From DATARH01 sp963778385 (lineage in GTDB: Bacteria > Pseudomonadota > Alphaproteobacteria > ATCC43930 > CGMCC-115725), in NCBI GenBank assembly GCA_963778385.1, contig CAVZUA010000002.1:372001-436000 (forward strand): DNA of 64,000 nucleotides, written 5' to 3'. Of this stretch, positions 42,674-51,028 are shown piece by piece (within the stretch, counting starts at the first letter, position 1; each line of letters starts with the position of its first letter). A model generated the notes under the pieces. The model ran no database searches and had not been told where the DNA came from. It saw nothing but the letters and a program-made list of their open reading frames with translations. A program made the position numbers and the translations under genes.

Positions 42674-43309
42674 ATGCGTGAAATCTGGTTTGCAGCCCTG
42701 GCCGCCCTGGTGCTGCTCGGCCCCCTTCCGGCGGGCGCCCAACCGGCGAAACCACCCTCCCCGTCCGCTCAGGCCGAGGCCCTGGCGCTTACCCCCGACG
42801 ATCGGATTCTCGGCAAATCCGACGCCCGGGTCACGATCGTCGAATACGCCTCGCTGACCTGTCCGCATTGCGCGCATTTCACCACCGACGTGCTGCCCAA
42901 GCTCAAAGAGAAATGGATCGATACCGGCAAGGCGCGGGTGGTGATGCGCGACTACCCTCTCGACGAGCCGGCGCTGCGCGCGGCGATGATCACGCGTTGC
43001 GCGCCGACCAATAAGTTCTATGCCTTTATCGACACGCTGTTCGGCGCGCAGCGGCAATGGGTGTTGTCCAAGGACTACAAAGCCGACCTGGCGAGGCTCG
43101 CGCTGCTCGGTGGCATGAGCAAGAAGCAGTTCGACGACTGTCTCGCGAACAAATCGGTCGAGGACAAGGTGCTGCAAAGCCGGCTGACGGCGACCGAGCA
43201 GCTCGGGGTCAACTCGACGCCGACCTTCTTCATCAACGGCAACAAATTCGACGGCGCGCCGGAGCTTGACGCGATGGATGCCGCTCTGTCGAAAGCCGCA
43301 GGGTCGTGA
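42674..43309 (+). CDS. Periplasmic DsbA-family thiol:disulfide oxidoreductase
   Basis: The 211-residue protein has a signal peptide (MREIWFAALAALVLLGPLPAGAQ) and a thioredoxin fold with the active-site CPHC in YASLTCPHCAHF and the cis-proline in NSTPTFFING. DsbA-like proteins oxidise or isomerise cysteines in exported proteins. The start at 42674 follows GAGGACG at about 9 nt. It is located between DUF721 and smc, a conserved alphaproteobacterial setting. Confidence 0.92.
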   Translation: MREIWFAALAALVLLGPLPAGAQPAKPPSPSAQAEALALTPDDRILGKSDARVTIVEYASLTCPHCAHFTTDVLPKLKEKWIDTGKARVVMRDYPLDEPALRAAMITRCAPTNKFYAFIDTLFGAQRQWVLSKDYKADLARLALLGGMSKKQFDDCLANKSVEDKVLQSRLTATEQLGVNSTPTFFINGNKFDGAPELDAMDAALSKAAGS

Positions 43310-43316
43310 CGCGCCG

Positions 43317-46300
43317 ATGCAGGTAGAGCGCCTTCGCCTTGCCGGGTTCAAGTCGTTTGTCGACGCCGCCGAGCTGCCGATCGAACCCGGCCTGACCGGG
43401 ATCGTCGGGCCGAACGGCTGCGGCAAATCGAACCTGGTCGAGGCGTTGCGCTGGGTGATGGGCGAGGCCTCCGCGCGGCGGTTGCGCGGCGGTGAGATGG
43501 ACGACGTGATCTTCGCCGGCGCGGCGAATCGGCCGGCGCGCAATATCGCCGAGGTCTCGCTGACCATCGACAATGCGAGCCGCGACGCGCCGATCGCCTT
43601 CAACGACCGTGACGCGCTCGAGATCGTGCGCCGCATCGACCGCGGCTCGGGGTCGGCCTATCGCGTCAATGGCCGCGAGGCGCGCGCCCGCGACGTGCAG
43701 CTGCTGTTCGCCGACGCGGCCACCGGCGCGCATTCCGGCGGCATCGTCAGCCAGGGGCGGATCGGCGCGCTGATTGCCGCCAAGCCGGCCGATCGCCGGC
43801 TGCTGCTCGACGAAGCGGCGGGCACCGCCGGGCTCTACCAGCGCCGCCATGAGGCCGAACTCAAACTCAAGGCGGCCGAGGACAATCTGCTGCGTGTCGA
43901 CGACGTGATCACGACGATGACCCAGCAACTCGACGGGCTGAAGCGCCAAGCAAAGCAGGCGCAGCGCTACCGTCGACTGTCGGAGCAGATTCGCCGCACC
44001 GAGGCGCGGCTGTTGGAGGCGCGGTGGCGCGCGGCGTTGGCCGAGGTCGAACGCATCGCCGGCGAATTGCGCGAGGCCGAGCGCGCCGTTGCCACCGCCA
44101 CCGAACAGGCGGCCGCCGCCGAACGCGAGCGCGCCGCAGCCGACGATGCAGTGCCACCGCTGCGCCAGGATGAAGCAGCAGCCGCCGCGGCGCTGCATCG
44201 TGTGATGCTTGCGCGCGAGGCGCTCGACGCGGAAAAGGCGCGCCTTGCCGCCGCCCGCGCGGAGGCCGAGCGCCGCCGCGGCCAGCTGGCGGGGGACATG
44301 GTCCGCGAGGACGAGCATGTCGCCGATGCGGACGCCGCGCTCGGCCGATTGGCCGAGGAACAAGGCGGGCTGGAACGCGGCGAGATCGGCGACGCCAAGG
44401 CGCGCGAGGCGGCGGCCGCCGCACTCGAGCGCGCCGCCGCGGAGCTGGCCGCGGCCGAGATCGGGCTGCAACAGATGACCGAGGCCTGCGTCACCGGCGA
44501 GGCGCGGCGTGCGGCGTTGGAGCGTCGCCGCGGCGAGCTCGCCGAGCGGCAGAAACGCCTGCGCCGTCAGCTCGATGAAAACGCCGGGCAGCGCCGCGCG
44601 CTCGAGGCGGCGATGGTGCCGCAAGCGACACTCGACGCCGCCACAGCACAGATCGCGGCCGCCGCCGCCGAAATCGAAACCGCTCGCGCCGCGGCAGTGG
44701 CGGCCGTCGAAGACCTCGCGGGGACGCGCACCGTCGAGACCCTAGCCGTCGATGCCGCGCGCGATGCCGAGCGCCGCTTCACCCAACTCAAGGCGGAAGC
44801 CGATGCGTTGGCGAGCGTCCTGTCGCCGTCATCCTCGCCCGCGCTCGGCGACCGGCCACCGGCCTTGTCGATGCTCGATGTACCGCCGGGGTTCGAGGCG
44901 GCGACCGCGGCCCTGTTCGATGGCGAGCTGACGGCGCCGCTGCTCGACCAGCCGGGCGACGGCGCGACCGGCTGGATGGCGTTGCCGCCTCTGGCCGAGC
45001 CCGACGCCTTGCCCGAGCCGGCCGAGCCACTCGCGGCGCGGATCGCGGCGCCCGCCGCGCTCGCCCGCCACCTGAGCCAGGCGGGACTGGTGGCTGGCGA
45101 AGCGGAAGGGTGGGCCTTGCAGCCCCGTCTCGCCCCCGGCCAAAGCCTGGTCGATCGCGACGGCAGGCTGTGGCGCTGGGACGGTTTTGTGCGCGCCGCG
45201 TCAGGGACGGGCGGCGCGGCCGAGCAGCTGCGCCAGCGCAATCGGCTTGCGGCGCTGGCCGGGCAGATCGCCGACGCCGGGAGCCAGACGCAAGCGCTCA
45301 CCACCGCGGCCGGCGCCGCCCGCGATCAGGCGGCGGAAGCTGCCGCCGCCGAGCGCGAAGCCGCCGCCGCGCTGCGCCGTGCCGAGGAAGTTCTGGCGCG
45401 CCGCCGCGCCGAGGAAGGCGAACTGGCGCGGCGCGCGCTAGGCGCCGAGACCCGGTCCGCCGCGCTCGCCGACGCCGCCGAGAAGCTCGCCGCGGAGTTG
45501 GCCGAGATCGATGCGCAGTCCGCCGAAACCGAGCGCAATTTGATGCTGACCCCCGACCCCGGGTTGGCGCGCACCGCGCTCGACGGTGCGCGCGCCCAGG
45601 CCAGCGCGGCGCGGCGCCACGAAAGCGAGGCTCAGGCGACGCTGGCGCGTCTGGCGCAGGAGAGCGAATCGCGCCGCCGGCGGATCGACGCCATTGCCGC
45701 AGAGAGCCAATCCTGGCGGCAGCGACGCGAGCGTGCACTCGCGCAACGCCAGACGCTCGGCGAGCGTCACGCGGCGCTGGCCGACGAGATCGCCGGGCTC
45801 GATGCCCGACCCGCGAAAATCGCCGAAGAGCGGCAGGCGCTTGGCGAACAGATCGAGCGGGCGGAGTCCTCGCACCGCGCCGCGGGCGATGCGCTGGCGT
45901 TCGCCGAGACCCGGCTACGGGCCGCCGGCGACGCCGCACGCCAAGCCGAGCACGCGCTGGCGCAAGCGCGCGAGCAGCGCGTGCGCTGCGAGGTGCGGCG
46001 CGAATCGGCAGCAACCGCGCTGATTCGGCTGCGCGACGAGATCCGCGACCGGCTCGAAACGCTGCCGGAGGCGCTGGCCGAACTGGTCGCCGGCGATGAT
46101 GAAGCCGACCCGGCACAGCTCGACGCCCGGCTCGACCGGCTGACCCGCGAGCGCGAGGCGATCGGCCCGGTGAACCTCGTCGCCGAGCGCGAGGCCGAGG
46201 AGGTCGAGGCACGGGTCGCGAGCTTGCAGCACGAGCGCGCCGAACTGACCGAGGCGATCGCCCGGCTGCGCCGCGGCATCGCCGCGCTCGACCAGGAAGG

Positions 46301-46802
46301 CCGCAAACGCCTGCAAGGGGCGTTCGCGACGCTCAACGGGCATTTCGCGACGCTGTTCCAGCGGCTGTTCGGCGGCGGACGCGCGCATCTCGCACTGACC
46401 GACGACGAGGATCCGCTCGACGCCGGACTGGAAATCATGGCCAGCCCACCGGGCAAGCGCCTGCAAGCGCTGTCGCTGCTGTCGGGCGGCGAACAGGCGC
46501 TGACCGCGATCGCGCTGATCTTCGCGGTGTTCCTCACCAATCCGGCGCCGATCTGTGTGCTCGACGAGGTCGACGCGCCGCTCGACGACGCCAATGTCGA
46601 CCGCTTCTGCCGGCTCGTTGCCGAGATCGCCGAGACGACCGGCACCAAGTTCCTGCTAATCACCCACCACCGCATCACGATGGCGCACATGGACCGCCTG
46701 TTCGGCGTTACCATGCCGGAGCGCGGCGTGTCGCAACTCGTCTCGGTTGACCTCACGCGCGCCGCCGAATTGCGCGCCCCGGCCTATGCCGCGGCGCAGT
46801 AG
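43317..46802 (+). CDS. smc: Chromosome segregation ATPase SMC
   Basis: The 1161-residue protein has an N-terminal Walker A (GPNGCGKSN, residues 31-39), long coiled coils rich in Ala/Glu/Arg (about residues 165-500 and 640-1000), a central hinge region (about 500-640, with PPGFEAATAALFDGEL) and a C-terminal signature LSGGEQALTAIAL with Walker B VLDEVDAPLDDANVDRF. It condenses and segregates chromosomes with ScpAB. The start at 43317 follows the dsbA gene by 7 nt. The coiled coils produce long spurious open frames on the other strand. Confidence 0.97.
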   Translation: MQVERLRLAGFKSFVDAAELPIEPGLTGIVGPNGCGKSNLVEALRWVMGEASARRLRGGEMDDVIFAGAANRPARNIAEVSLTIDNASRDAPIAFNDRDALEIVRRIDRGSGSAYRVNGREARARDVQLLFADAATGAHSGGIVSQGRIGALIAAKPADRRLLLDEAAGTAGLYQRRHEAELKLKAAEDNLLRVDDVITTMTQQLDGLKRQAKQAQRYRRLSEQIRRTEARLLEARWRAALAEVERIAGELREAERAVATATEQAAAAERERAAADDAVPPLRQDEAAAAAALHRVMLAREALDAEKARLAAARAEAERRRGQLAGDMVREDEHVADADAALGRLAEEQGGLERGEIGDAKAREAAAAALERAAAELAAAEIGLQQMTEACVTGEARRAALERRRGELAERQKRLRRQLDENAGQRRALEAAMVPQATLDAATAQIAAAAAEIETARAAAVAAVEDLAGTRTVETLAVDAARDAERRFTQLKAEADALASVLSPSSSPALGDRPPALSMLDVPPGFEAATAALFDGELTAPLLDQPGDGATGWMALPPLAEPDALPEPAEPLAARIAAPAALARHLSQAGLVAGEAEGWALQPRLAPGQSLVDRDGRLWRWDGFVRAASGTGGAAEQLRQRNRLAALAGQIADAGSQTQALTTAAGAARDQAAEAAAAEREAAAALRRAEEVLARRRAEEGELARRALGAETRSAALADAAEKLAAELAEIDAQSAETERNLMLTPDPGLARTALDGARAQASAARRHESEAQATLARLAQESESRRRRIDAIAAESQSWRQRRERALAQRQTLGERHAALADEIAGLDARPAKIAEERQALGEQIERAESSHRAAGDALAFAETRLRAAGDAARQAEHALAQAREQRVRCEVRRESAATALIRLRDEIRDRLETLPEALAELVAGDDEADPAQLDARLDRLTREREAIGPVNLVAEREAEEVEARVASLQHERAELTEAIARLRRGIAALDQEGRKRLQGAFATLNGHFATLFQRLFGGGRAHLALTDDEDPLDAGLEIMASPPGKRLQALSLLSGGEQALTAIALIFAVFLTNPAPICVLDEVDAPLDDANVDRFCRLVAEIAETTGTKFLLITHHRITMAHMDRLFGVTMPERGVSQLVSVDLTRAAELRAPAYAAAQ

Positions 46803-46981
46803 TTCTGCCTCGATTACCCCCACCTCGACTCTCCCCCGCCAGCAGGGGAGGAGCCTGCCTGTACACTGGCGGTTGCTGCCCCCCTCCCCCGCTAGAGCGT
46901 GCTGCGGTTTGGCGGAATCGGGATTCCCAAGGATCGCGGGATGTGATTCAAGCTTCCTGCTGGAGGGGGAGGCCAGGATGG

Positions 46982-47356
46982 ATGACGCGACCGTATTCGG
47001 AGGATCTTCGGGAGCGGGCGCTGGCGCGGTCTGACGCGGGCGAGACGGACCGGATGATTGCACAGGCGCTGTCGATCGCGCCGTCCTGTCTGTCGAAGTG
47101 GCGCAAGCTGCGGCGTGAGACCGGGGCGCTCAAACCGGGCAAGATGAACGGCCACAAGAAGTCGACCCTGACCGGGCCGATCGCTGCGTGGCTGCGCACG
47201 CGGCTTGGTTTGGCGCCGTTTACCACGCGCCAACTTGTCGGCGAGCTCGCGGCGCGCGGGGTCAAGACCGACCGGCGGGCGGTGTGGGTGTTTGTGACGG
47301 CCGAAGGGCTGAGCTTCAAAAAAAACCGCGCTGCCCGCCGAACAGGATCGCCCTGA
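46982..47356 (+). CDS. IS630-family transposase, orfA (N-terminal, helix-turn-helix part)
   Basis: The 124-residue product contains RPYSEDLRERALARSDAGETDRMIAQALSIAPSCLSKWRK, a helix-turn-helix, then a second winged-helix-like region (APFTTRQLVGELAARGVKTDRRAVWVFVTAEGLSFKK). It ends 31 nt after an A8 run at 47318-47325, where the frame must change to reach orfB. The start at 46982 is favoured over upstream ATGs because homologues begin with TRPYSEDLR. Confidence 0.85.
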   Translation: MTRPYSEDLRERALARSDAGETDRMIAQALSIAPSCLSKWRKLRRETGALKPGKMNGHKKSTLTGPIAAWLRTRLGLAPFTTRQLVGELAARGVKTDRRAVWVFVTAEGLSFKKNRAARRTGSP

Positions 47357-47924
47357 CATCGCCCGCAAGCGCCGGCGCTGGAAAGCCCATCAAGCACGCA
47401 TCGCCGCCAGCCGCCTGGTCTTTCTCGACGAGACATGGGTCAAGACCAACATGGCCCCGCTGCGCGGCTGGGGGCCAAGGGGGCAGCGGCTGCCTGCCAA
47501 GGTCCCTTACGGCCACTGGCAGACGCTCACTTTTATCGCCGCGCTGCGGCACGACCGGGTCGAGGCCCCCTTGGTCATCGACGGGCCGATCAACGGTGCG
47601 ATCTTCACCGCTTATGTCGAGCAGGCGCTCGCCCCCACCCTGCGACCGGGCGATCTCGTCATCCTCGACAATCTCGGCTCGCACAAGGGCAAGGCGGTGC
47701 GGCGGGCCATTCGCGACAAGGGCGCCCATCTGCTCTTCCTGCCGCCCTACAGCCCCGACCTCAACCCGATCGAGCAGCTCTTCGCCAAGCTCAAGCATCT
47801 GATGCGAAAAGCCGAAGAGCGAGCCCATGAGGCTACTTGGCGCAGGGTCGGTCAGTTGCTCGACCTCGTCTGCCCCAGCGAGTGTGCCAATTACCTCAAA
47901 AACGCAGGTTACGCTTCCGTCTAA
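47325..47924 (+). CDS. IS630-family transposase, orfB (DDE catalytic part)
   Basis: The 199-codon frame continues the transposase after the A8 run: IARKRRRWKAHQARIAASRLVFLDETWVKTN with the first catalytic Asp, LVILDNLGSHKG with the second and PPYSPDLNPIEQLFAKLKHLMR with the glutamate. No start codon exists at the frame junction; the first ATG (47451) would miss the first Asp. Expression therefore needs a +1 shift or loss of one A by transcript slippage, or the element is a one-base mutant. Confidence 0.85.
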   Translation, partial: TALPAEQDRPDIARKRRRWKAHQARIAASRLVFLDETWVKTNMAPLRGWGPRGQRLPAKVPYGHWQTLTFIAALRHDRVEAPLVIDGPINGAIFTAYVEQALAPTLRPGDLVILDNLGSHKGKAVRRAIRDKGAHLLFLPPYSPDLNPIEQLFAKLKHLMRKAEERAHEATWRRVGQLLDLVCPSECANYLKNAGYASV

Positions 47925-48126
47925 AAACAGCCCGCTCTAGCAGCGAGGGTTGGGGTGGGGGTGAGCATGGCTGCTAAGCAGACCATTAATATGTTGATTC
48001 TAAGACACAATCTGCTCGCGTGCCGCGTTCTCCCATCGCTTGACACGATGGCGCGCGCTCACTACTGTGCGCCCCGTTTCGGCCGGCAGCTGTCGGGCCG
48101 GCGTGCTGTTGGCTGGGCGCGGATCG

Positions 48127-48471
48127 ATGAGCGATGACCGGCCGTCCGATGCGCTGGCGCGGCTCTCCGCCGAGCTGGACAAGGCGCGGGCGCAGAATGT
48201 TGAGCGGCCGGTTGCGGGCGACGGCGACAATGCCGGGCAGCAGCAGGCTCTTGGGATCGGCTTCCGCATTGGGATCGAATTCGTGGTCGCGATCATCGTC
48301 GCGACCGGGTTGGGTTGGGCATTCGATCGTGCGCTGGGCACCAAGCCTTTCGGGATGATCGTGATGTTTTTTCTCGGGGTCGCGGCGGGCATGCTGAACG
48401 TCTACCGCGCGATCACCGGCCAGGGCGCCGCGGTCGGTTTCCGGCGCTCGCAGGGGGACAGGAAAGACTGA
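48127..48471 (+). CDS. atpI: F0F1 ATP synthase subunit I (AtpI)
   Basis: The 114-residue protein has two transmembrane helices (IGIEFVVAIIVATGLGWAFD and FGMIVMFFLGVAAGMLNVYRAI) preceded by a charged tail, the AtpI/AtpQ-like pattern. AtpI assists assembly of the c-ring. It leads the F0 operon. Upstream 47962-48126 holds the promoter but no other recognisable element. Confidence 0.9.
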   Translation: MSDDRPSDALARLSAELDKARAQNVERPVAGDGDNAGQQQALGIGFRIGIEFVVAIIVATGLGWAFDRALGTKPFGMIVMFFLGVAAGMLNVYRAITGQGAAVGFRRSQGDRKD

Positions 48472-48472
48472 C

Positions 48473-49204
48473 GTGGCTTTGGAGCTGCATCCGCTCGAAC
48501 AGTTCAAGATCGAGCCGCTGATCCCCCTCCACATCGGCGGGCTCGACGTCTCGTACACGAATTCGGCGCTGTTTATGACGATCGCGGTGGTGCTGATCAC
48601 CGCGCTGCTGGTGTTCGGTACGAAACGCGGCGCGCTGGTGCCCGGGCGATGGCAATCGGTCGCCGAGATGAGCTACGAGTTCGTCGCCGACATGGTCGAG
48701 ACCAATGCCGGGCACGGCGCCGAGCCGTATTTCCCGTTTGTCTTCACGCTGTTCATGTTCGTGCTATTCTCGAACTTTCTGGGGCTGATCCCCTACAGCT
48801 TCACCGTCACCAGCCATATCATCGTGACCTTCGCGCTGGCCGCGGCGGTGTTTATTGGTGTCACGATCATCGGCTTTGCCAAGCACGGCGCCCATTTCCT
48901 GCGGCTTTTCGTGCCGGAGGGGGTGCCGATGATCCTGCTGTTCCTGCTGGTGCCGATCGAGCTGCTCTCGTATTTCATCCGGCCGTTCACGCTGTCGATC
49001 CGGCTCTTCGCCAACATGCTCGCCGGGCACACGATGCTGGCGATTTTCGGTGGCTTCGCCGCGAGCGTCGGCCTCTTGGCGATCTTCCCGGTGGCGCTCG
49101 ACGTCGCGATCCTCGCGCTCGAAGTGCTGGTCGCCGCGCTGCAGGCCTATGTCTTTGCGATCCTCACCTGCCTATACCTGCGCGACGCGCTTCACCTCCA
49201 CTAA
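48473..49204 (+). CDS. atpB: F0F1 ATP synthase subunit a
   Basis: The 243-residue membrane protein starts at a GTG two nt after atpI and has several hydrophobic helices. The proton-path motif LSIRLFANMLAGHTML carries the essential arginine in helix 4, and the C-terminal region LEVLVAALQAYVFAILTCLYL is complete. It forms the stator half-channels of the proton turbine. Confidence 0.96.
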   Translation: MALELHPLEQFKIEPLIPLHIGGLDVSYTNSALFMTIAVVLITALLVFGTKRGALVPGRWQSVAEMSYEFVADMVETNAGHGAEPYFPFVFTLFMFVLFSNFLGLIPYSFTVTSHIIVTFALAAAVFIGVTIIGFAKHGAHFLRLFVPEGVPMILLFLLVPIELLSYFIRPFTLSIRLFANMLAGHTMLAIFGGFAASVGLLAIFPVALDVAILALEVLVAALQAYVFAILTCLYLRDALHLH

Positions 49205-49239
49205 ATCACGCAATCTTCCGTACCACCCAGGGGACAATC

Positions 49240-49467
49240 ATGGATCTCGCTTCCGCAAAGATGATCGGTGCAGGCCTCGCCTGCATCGCGCTGGTCGGCG
49301 CCGGCATCGGCATCGGCAATGTGTTTTCGTCGCTGATCAGCGCCGTCGCGCGCAACCCGGCGGCGCAGCCGCAGGTGCAGCCTTTCGCCTTCCTCGGCTT
49401 CGCCCTGGCCGAGGCGACCGGGCTGTTCGGGCTGGCGATCGCCTTCCTGATCCTGTTCGTATTCTAG
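49240..49467 (+). CDS. atpE: F0F1 ATP synthase subunit c
   Basis: The 75-residue hairpin of two helices has the polar loop ARNPAAQ and the proton-carrying glutamate E58 in GFALAEATGLFG. The first helix has the glycine pattern GAGIGIG (residues 20-26) that packs the c-ring. A GGGGAC site precedes the start. The glutamate and spacing fit proton rather than sodium coupling; sodium ligands are absent. Confidence 0.97.
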   Translation: MDLASAKMIGAGLACIALVGAGIGIGNVFSSLISAVARNPAAQPQVQPFAFLGFALAEATGLFGLAIAFLILFVF

Positions 49468-49486
49468 ACAAGGTGAGCCGGCGCGC

Positions 49487-49981
49487 ATGCCGCAGCTCGA
49501 TTATCATACCTTTGTCCCGCAGCTCGTCTGGCTGGCGATCAGTTTCGTCATCCTTTACGTGCTGATGTCGGCGGTGGCGCTGCCCAAGGTGAGGGCGGCG
49601 ATCGAAGGCCGACGGCATCATCTCGACGGCGATCTGAACCGCGCCGCGGCGCTGAAGGAGGAAGCCGAGGTGACGCTCGCGGCCTACCAGAAGGCGCTGG
49701 CCGAGGCCCGCGCCGCGGCGCAGGAAACGCTGCGGCAAATGGGCGAGAAGCTCGCGGCCAAAGCGGCGGAACGGCAGCGCCAGCTTTCCGCGACGCTCGC
49801 CGAGCAGATCGCCGCCGCCGAGGCCCGCATCGCCGCCAGTAAGGAGCAGGCGCTCGGCGACATCCGCGGCATCGCCATCGAGGTCGGCAGCGCGGTCGTC
49901 GAAAAGCTGACCGGTGCGGCGCCCAATCCGCTGGCGGTGACAAACGCGGTCGGTCACGCGTTGAACGGCCGGGCGGCCTGA
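49487..49981 (+). CDS. atpF': F0F1 ATP synthase subunit b' (AtpF')
   Basis: The 164-residue protein has one N-terminal transmembrane helix (FVPQLVWLAISFVILYVLMSAVALP) and a long amphipathic coiled coil (about residues 40-140). Two b-type genes in a row (b' then b) mark alphaproteobacteria and photosynthetic bacteria. It forms the peripheral stalk with subunit b encoded 13 nt downstream. Confidence 0.94.
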   Translation: MPQLDYHTFVPQLVWLAISFVILYVLMSAVALPKVRAAIEGRRHHLDGDLNRAAALKEEAEVTLAAYQKALAEARAAAQETLRQMGEKLAAKAAERQRQLSATLAEQIAAAEARIAASKEQALGDIRGIAIEVGSAVVEKLTGAAPNPLAVTNAVGHALNGRAA

Positions 49982-49994
49982 CGGAGCCAGCGTC

Positions 49995-50483
49995 ATGGAA
50001 TTGCTCCACGAAGCCGAATTCTGGGTTCTGGTCGCCGCGGTGATCTTTGTCATCGTCGTGTTCAAACCGATCAGTCGCGCCTTGACCGGCGGGCTCGATT
50101 CCCGCGCTGCCCGTATCCGCGGCGAACTTGACGAGGCGCGCCGCCTGCGTGAGGAAGCCGAGCGGCTGGTCGCCGATTACAAGGCGCGGCAGCAAGCCGC
50201 CGGCGCCGAGGCCGAAGCCATCGTCGCCCATGCCAGGGCCGAGGCCGAGCGCATCGCCGCGCAATCGGCGCGCGACCTCGAACTGGCGCTCAAACGCCGC
50301 CAGCGCATGGCCGAGGACCGCATCGCCCAGGCCGAGGCCAAGGCGCTCGACGAGGTCCGCGCCGTCGCGATCGATGTCGCGATCGCCGCCGCCCGAGAGG
50401 TCATCACCGCGCAGATCGATGACCGGCGCGGTAGTGCGCTGATCGACGAAGCGATCGTCGCCCTGCCCCAGCGGCTGCGCTGA
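49995..50483 (+). CDS. atpF: F0F1 ATP synthase subunit b
   Basis: The 162-residue protein starts MELLHEAEFWVLVAAVIFVIVVFKPISRALTGGLDSRAARIRGELDEA with a single membrane helix (about residues 8-26) followed by a long coiled coil (residues 40-150). It forms the second half of the peripheral stalk. It ends the F0 operon and is convergent with an orphan receiver-domain gene 6 nt away. Confidence 0.95.
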   Translation: MELLHEAEFWVLVAAVIFVIVVFKPISRALTGGLDSRAARIRGELDEARRLREEAERLVADYKARQQAAGAEAEAIVAHARAEAERIAAQSARDLELALKRRQRMAEDRIAQAEAKALDEVRAVAIDVAIAAAREVITAQIDDRRGSALIDEAIVALPQRLR

Positions 50484-50489
50484 CCACGC

Positions 50490-50846
50490 TCAATCCCGTG
50501 CGTCGAGCGTCTTGGCGATGCTCGCCAGCAGTTCTTCGGGACTGATCGGCTTCAGCAGCACGTCGTAACGCCCCAAATCGACGCCGGGCTCGTTCAGCAC
50601 AAACGCATAGCCGGTCATGATGATCGCCGGAATGTCCCGGGCGCGGGCAAGCTCGGCCAAGAGGATTCCGTTGCCGTCGGCCAGCCGCGCATCGGCGATA
50701 ACCAGGTCGTGATCGCCGTGATCCAGGAGCGTCGATCCGAACTCCAGCGTCTCGCCAGCATCGACCTCATAGCCGGCATCCAGCAGAACATGCTCGACCA
50801 GAAGACGCAGTTCCGAGTCGTCCTCGACAAGCAGGATGCGGGGCAT
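50490..50846 (-). CDS. Single-domain response regulator (receiver only)
   Basis: The 118-residue CheY-like receiver has RILLVEDDSELRLLVEHVLLDAGYEV, the phospho-acceptor aspartate in LVIADARLADGNG, the threonine in IIMTGYAF and lysine in LLKPIS. It has no output domain, so it acts by protein binding or in a phosphorelay. No kinase lies nearby. It is convergent with atpF and divergent from a propeller protein. Confidence 0.93.
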   Translation of the reverse strand: MPRILLVEDDSELRLLVEHVLLDAGYEVDAGETLEFGSTLLDHGDHDLVIADARLADGNGILLAELARARDIPAIIMTGYAFVLNEPGVDLGRYDVLLKPISPEELLASIAKTLDARD

Positions 50847-51028
50847 TCGCGTACCGGGGCTGAACTGTGTCCGTTGGCGAACAATCCGTCTGTCGATACC
50901 GTTCCACGCTACGGCGGAAATTCTGACGACGCGCGACGACCGGCCGCTTTTCTACCTTTCGGCTAAGGATTATGAATGGCGACCCAGCGTTGACATAGCA
51001 CCTTGCCCTCTGGATCGTCGGTAACCCC

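Larger units (their letters stand above)
46895..47937 (+). mobile_element. IS630-family insertion sequence
   Basis: A 1043-bp element flanked by TA on both sides (46893-46894 and 47938-47939), the target duplication of IS630/Tc1/mariner elements. Terminal inverted repeats begin GAGCGTGCTG at the left and, reading inward on the other strand, GAGCGGGCTG at the right. It encodes the transposase in two overlapping frames and sits inside palindromic repeat B. Confidence 0.92.
46817..47961. repeat. Palindromic repeat family B copy 3, split by IS630
   Basis: The left part (46817-46894) reads CCCCCACCTCGACTCTCCCCC and continues to CCCCCGCTA; the right part (47938-47961) reads TAGCAGCGAGGGTTGGGGTGGGGG. 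Joined at one TA they rebuild a family B palindrome like those at 38940 and 59988. The IS630 element is inserted between them. Confidence 0.85.

Noticed and set aside
43233..46756. Several long minus-strand open frames inside smc
   Set aside because: They arise from biased codon use in the coiled coils and have low-complexity Arg/Ala/Ser translations without motifs.
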